64,000 nt of DNA, from contig NC_044291.2 in the NCBI RefSeq assembly GCF_004027225.2, forward strand, positions 9,904,707 to 9,968,706, written 5' to 3'. Below the pieces are notes generated by a model. That model was not told the origin of the DNA. It ran no database searches and saw nothing but the letters and a program-made list of their open reading frames with translations. A program made the position numbers and the translations under genes. Of this stretch, positions 61,630 through 64,000 are shown piece after piece. Source of the stretch: Strigops habroptila (lineage: Eukaryota; Chordata; Aves; Psittaciformes; Psittacidae). Numbering within the stretch: position 1 is the stretch's first letter; each line of letters begins with the position of its first letter.

Positions 61630-62110
61630 TGTAAAAGAGTTTATTGGAAGTAAACATGATGATATTTACAGGGATAAATCCAGCATGTGATCAGCAGAGC
61701 AAGGCATCCCTGTCCCCTCATTCCCTAAGGGTGCAGCAGCCAGGACATCTGCCTGCCCTGTTCAGGTCAAACTGTCCTCATTCAGGCCCATCTGTCCCAT
61801 TGAGGCTGGGAGCCCAGCTTGTGCAGTGAGGACAGTCGTGCCCTGCACCACTTCAGTAGTTAATTTAAACACACTCCAGCAGAGAGAGAAGGGAGAACAT
61901 CCAGCTCCACATCCCCTATAGGACCAGGGCAGACTCAACTCCAGGAAGACAAAGTCCCATCACCCAGAAAAACCTTCTGAATAGTTTCCCTCCTGACACC
62001 TTCTCCATTTGCTGCTCGGTTACTGGTGGAGGTACCTGCATGTACTGGGGTAGGCAGTGGATGCCTTGGGAAATAGCCACAGTGTCACAGAGCTGAAGCA
62101 CATCTTTGCA
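61630..62110 (-). other. Doubtful terminal exon and 3'UTR candidate
   Basis: A minus-strand frame from about 62140 to a stop near 61916 reads AHSIAYTFCKDVLQLCDTVA, then ISQGIHCLPQYMQVPPP and VTEQQMEKVSGG. An AATAAA follows on the same strand near 61643. The first half has protein-like composition, but I recognise no family. No strong acceptor with a pyrimidine tract precedes it. It could be the last exon of a gene whose other exons lie right of the window, or chance. Confidence 0.2.
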
Positions 62111-62486
62111 GAAGGTATATGCTATGGAATGCGCAGAAAGTGTTAACTGCTGCTCCTACCTCTGTTTCCCAAAACATCCAAACACAAGGCATGAACTCCA
62201 TCTCCCAAGACAAAAGCTTCATTTCCCCTAAGAGTAGAGGTCTGCATCTGAGCTACTTACCCAGCCTGCCTAGGGTAGAGGATTGGGCATCTCAAGAGCA
62301 TGGTTCAGCCAGCTTCCGTTTGATGTTTATCTTTGGAGGAGACAGCTCGCAGCCCCTCACGTGCCCTCTGTACTCACAGGGGTCTGGATGCCTAATTCAG
62401 TGCAGAGGGTCACTCCTGCCATGGGTGACACAACACTGCGTCAACCAACAGGAACAATTTGCAAACAACTGAGCAGCAGACAAATC

Positions 62487-62813
62487 CCAGACTGGTTTGG
62501 GTTGGACGGGACCTTAAAGCTCCTCCAGTCCCAAACCCCTGCCACAGGCAGGGACACCTTCCACTAGAGCAGGTTGCTCCAAGCCCCTGTGTCCAACCTG
62601 GCCTTGAACACTGCCAGGGATGGGGCAGCCACAGCTTCTCTGGGCACCCTGTGCCAGCACCTCAGCACCCTCACAGGGAAGAGCTTCTGCCTAAGAGCTC
62701 ATCTCAATCTCCCCTCTGGCAGGTTAAAGCCATTCCCCTTGTCCCGTCCCTACAGGCCCTTGTCCAAAGCCCCTCTCCAGGTTTCCTGGAGCCCCTTTAG
62801 GTATTAGAAGGCT
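62487..62813 (-). mobile_element. CR1 3' fragment (young subfamily, T variant)
   Basis: Opens actggtttgggttggacggg and includes gccagcacctcagcaccctc and cctaagagctcatctc. It ends at cccctttaggtattag. Confidence 0.9.
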
Positions 62814-64000
62814 GAAATCATGCACATTTGCAATGTGCAAATGTATCTGTTGGCTACTTCTGGATAATGAATACATCATCTATTCCAACTCCCTTCCCTA
62901 CCTACTTCTGGATAATGCGTCTGTGAGCCTGAGTCAGGTTTATAAATGGTTGGCAACGAGAAAAACAGGCAGCACTTGAGCCAAACATTATGTTCAGCAA
63001 ATAAGGCTGTTTTGCCATAGACAGTTGCTGTTAGAACTCAGTGTCAGCACCCAGCGCTTCCCATCCCGTGTACAACTGCTACATGGGGTGGCAGAACACA
63101 ACAACTGACTTTCACCTCTAGAATCTAATTTTATGCCTAAAGAGCAGTCTCTAATAAAAGAGCAATGTTTTATTCCTTTCCCATCTAACTGCTCCTTAGA
63201 AAGTCGCTCTTACATTTGGCTCAACTGCTGGGAATGCTCCAAAGAAAGCTAATTACAAGGTCATCGCAGTGCATTGCATTCAGTGGCATAACTCCGAGTC
63301 ACCAGTTCAATGCTTCCCCCCCTTCCACCCTGGAGTAACTCATTTAACAAGGGTGAAGAAAAGCAGAAAAAACTGGACAGACTCCCAGTGCATAAGACTT
63401 AATGGGGAGCCAGCATTTCCAAACTGTCCTGACTTCTGGGTGTGAGTTCTCTTGGGAATGGTGACAAACTGGACACCAAAGGTCTTCCTGTCACTTTGGG
63501 AAATGCTGCTTACCAGCCACACAGCCCTCGAGCAGGAGGAGAGGAGCCTGAAACTGTTTGGAGGCTTCCCAGGGTTGCCCACGCAGAAGCAAGTTTCATT
63601 CTTCCCCCAAGAAATCTACTCTCCATCTACTCAACCATTGGGAAGAAGAAAGAAAAGTCACTTCACTGCGTTGGGTGGCAAAAGCCTCGTCCCACCTCTG
63701 TTGATCCTGCTGCTGGCTGAGGTGTTTCCATCCTTGTTCGTCACCACACAGGGATGGACTCCCAAGAGGAAGGGGCTTGTTCCTTCTCATCACACGAAGG
63801 CTCAGTGAGGAGAAGCAAGCTGCAGGTTGCAGATCACGGTGCCTGGAGGATGTCTCATGCCGGATGCTGCTGCGAGGTGGTAAGTGGGTGCAGACCTCGT
63901 GAGGGATGGGTGCCTCTGGCTCCGTCATCTCTCCCCACGCTCCCAGCAGATGCATCCTCACGCTTTCCGGATGATCCGCCCTGGTTTCCTCCAGTCCCTG

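Larger units (their letters stand above)
59760..64000. other. Noncoding right end of the window
   Basis: Contains CR1 pieces at 60850-60945 and 62487-62813 and the doubtful terminal-exon candidate at 61630-62110. A minus-strand frame at 63596-63961 reads into the window edge region with no recognisable domain. No neighbour gene such as ZMYND19, next to ARRDC1 in mammals, was recognised. Confidence 0.5.

Noticed and set aside
1-64000. CRISPR arrays, operons, bacterial insertion sequences, and retroviral or LTR structures
   Set aside because: None seen; the only regular repeats are minisatellites and microsatellites, and the only mobile elements recognised are CR1.

Overview
This is vertebrate nuclear DNA, almost certainly from a bird. 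About 25 pieces of the CR1 non-LTR retrotransposon carry the family's 3' tail of ATTCTATG-type repeats. Coding sequence is sparse and split by GT-AG introns. Two CpG-rich promoters are present, and I saw no bacterial-style operons or SINE/L1 repeats of mammalian type. The two recognisable genes and the fairly GC-rich sequence would suit an avian microchromosome, but I cannot name the species.

Layout. (1) Positions 1-25.5 kb hold the 5' part of ARRDC1 on the minus strand. Exon 1 (25415-25532) lies in a CpG island, exon 2 is at 8631-8741, intron 1 is 16.7 kb, and all later exons lie left of the window. (2) Positions 25.5-40.7 kb are intergenic. They hold a 32-bp minisatellite just upstream of ARRDC1, several CR1 copies and one weak plus-strand promoter-like site near 26.3 kb. 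(3) Positions 40.7-46.9 kb hold a complete glutamine synthetase gene on the minus strand. It has six coding exons and a predicted tiny noncoding first exon behind a TATA box. The 374-residue product has every active-site residue at the human numbering, but its N- and C-termini differ from canonical GLUL, so I read it as an intact paralogue. (4) Positions 47-59 kb are noncoding, with CR1 copies, a 24-bp minisatellite and a hairpin. (5) About 58.96-59.6 kb holds a degraded rhodopsin-family GPCR on the minus strand, with two in-frame stops and at least two frameshifts. (6) Positions 59.8-64 kb hold CR1 copies and a doubtful terminal-exon candidate on the minus strand.

Both genes read leftward, about 15 kb apart. 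Nothing suggests a functional link: ARRDC1 is an arrestin-domain adaptor and glutamine synthetase makes glutamine from glutamate and ammonia. In uric acid-excreting animals the enzyme detoxifies ammonia in liver mitochondria, so a possible arginine-rich upstream leader on this paralogue is the observation I would check first. The other main story is CR1: many copies are nearly identical, and shared variants suggest a recent burst with more than one source element.
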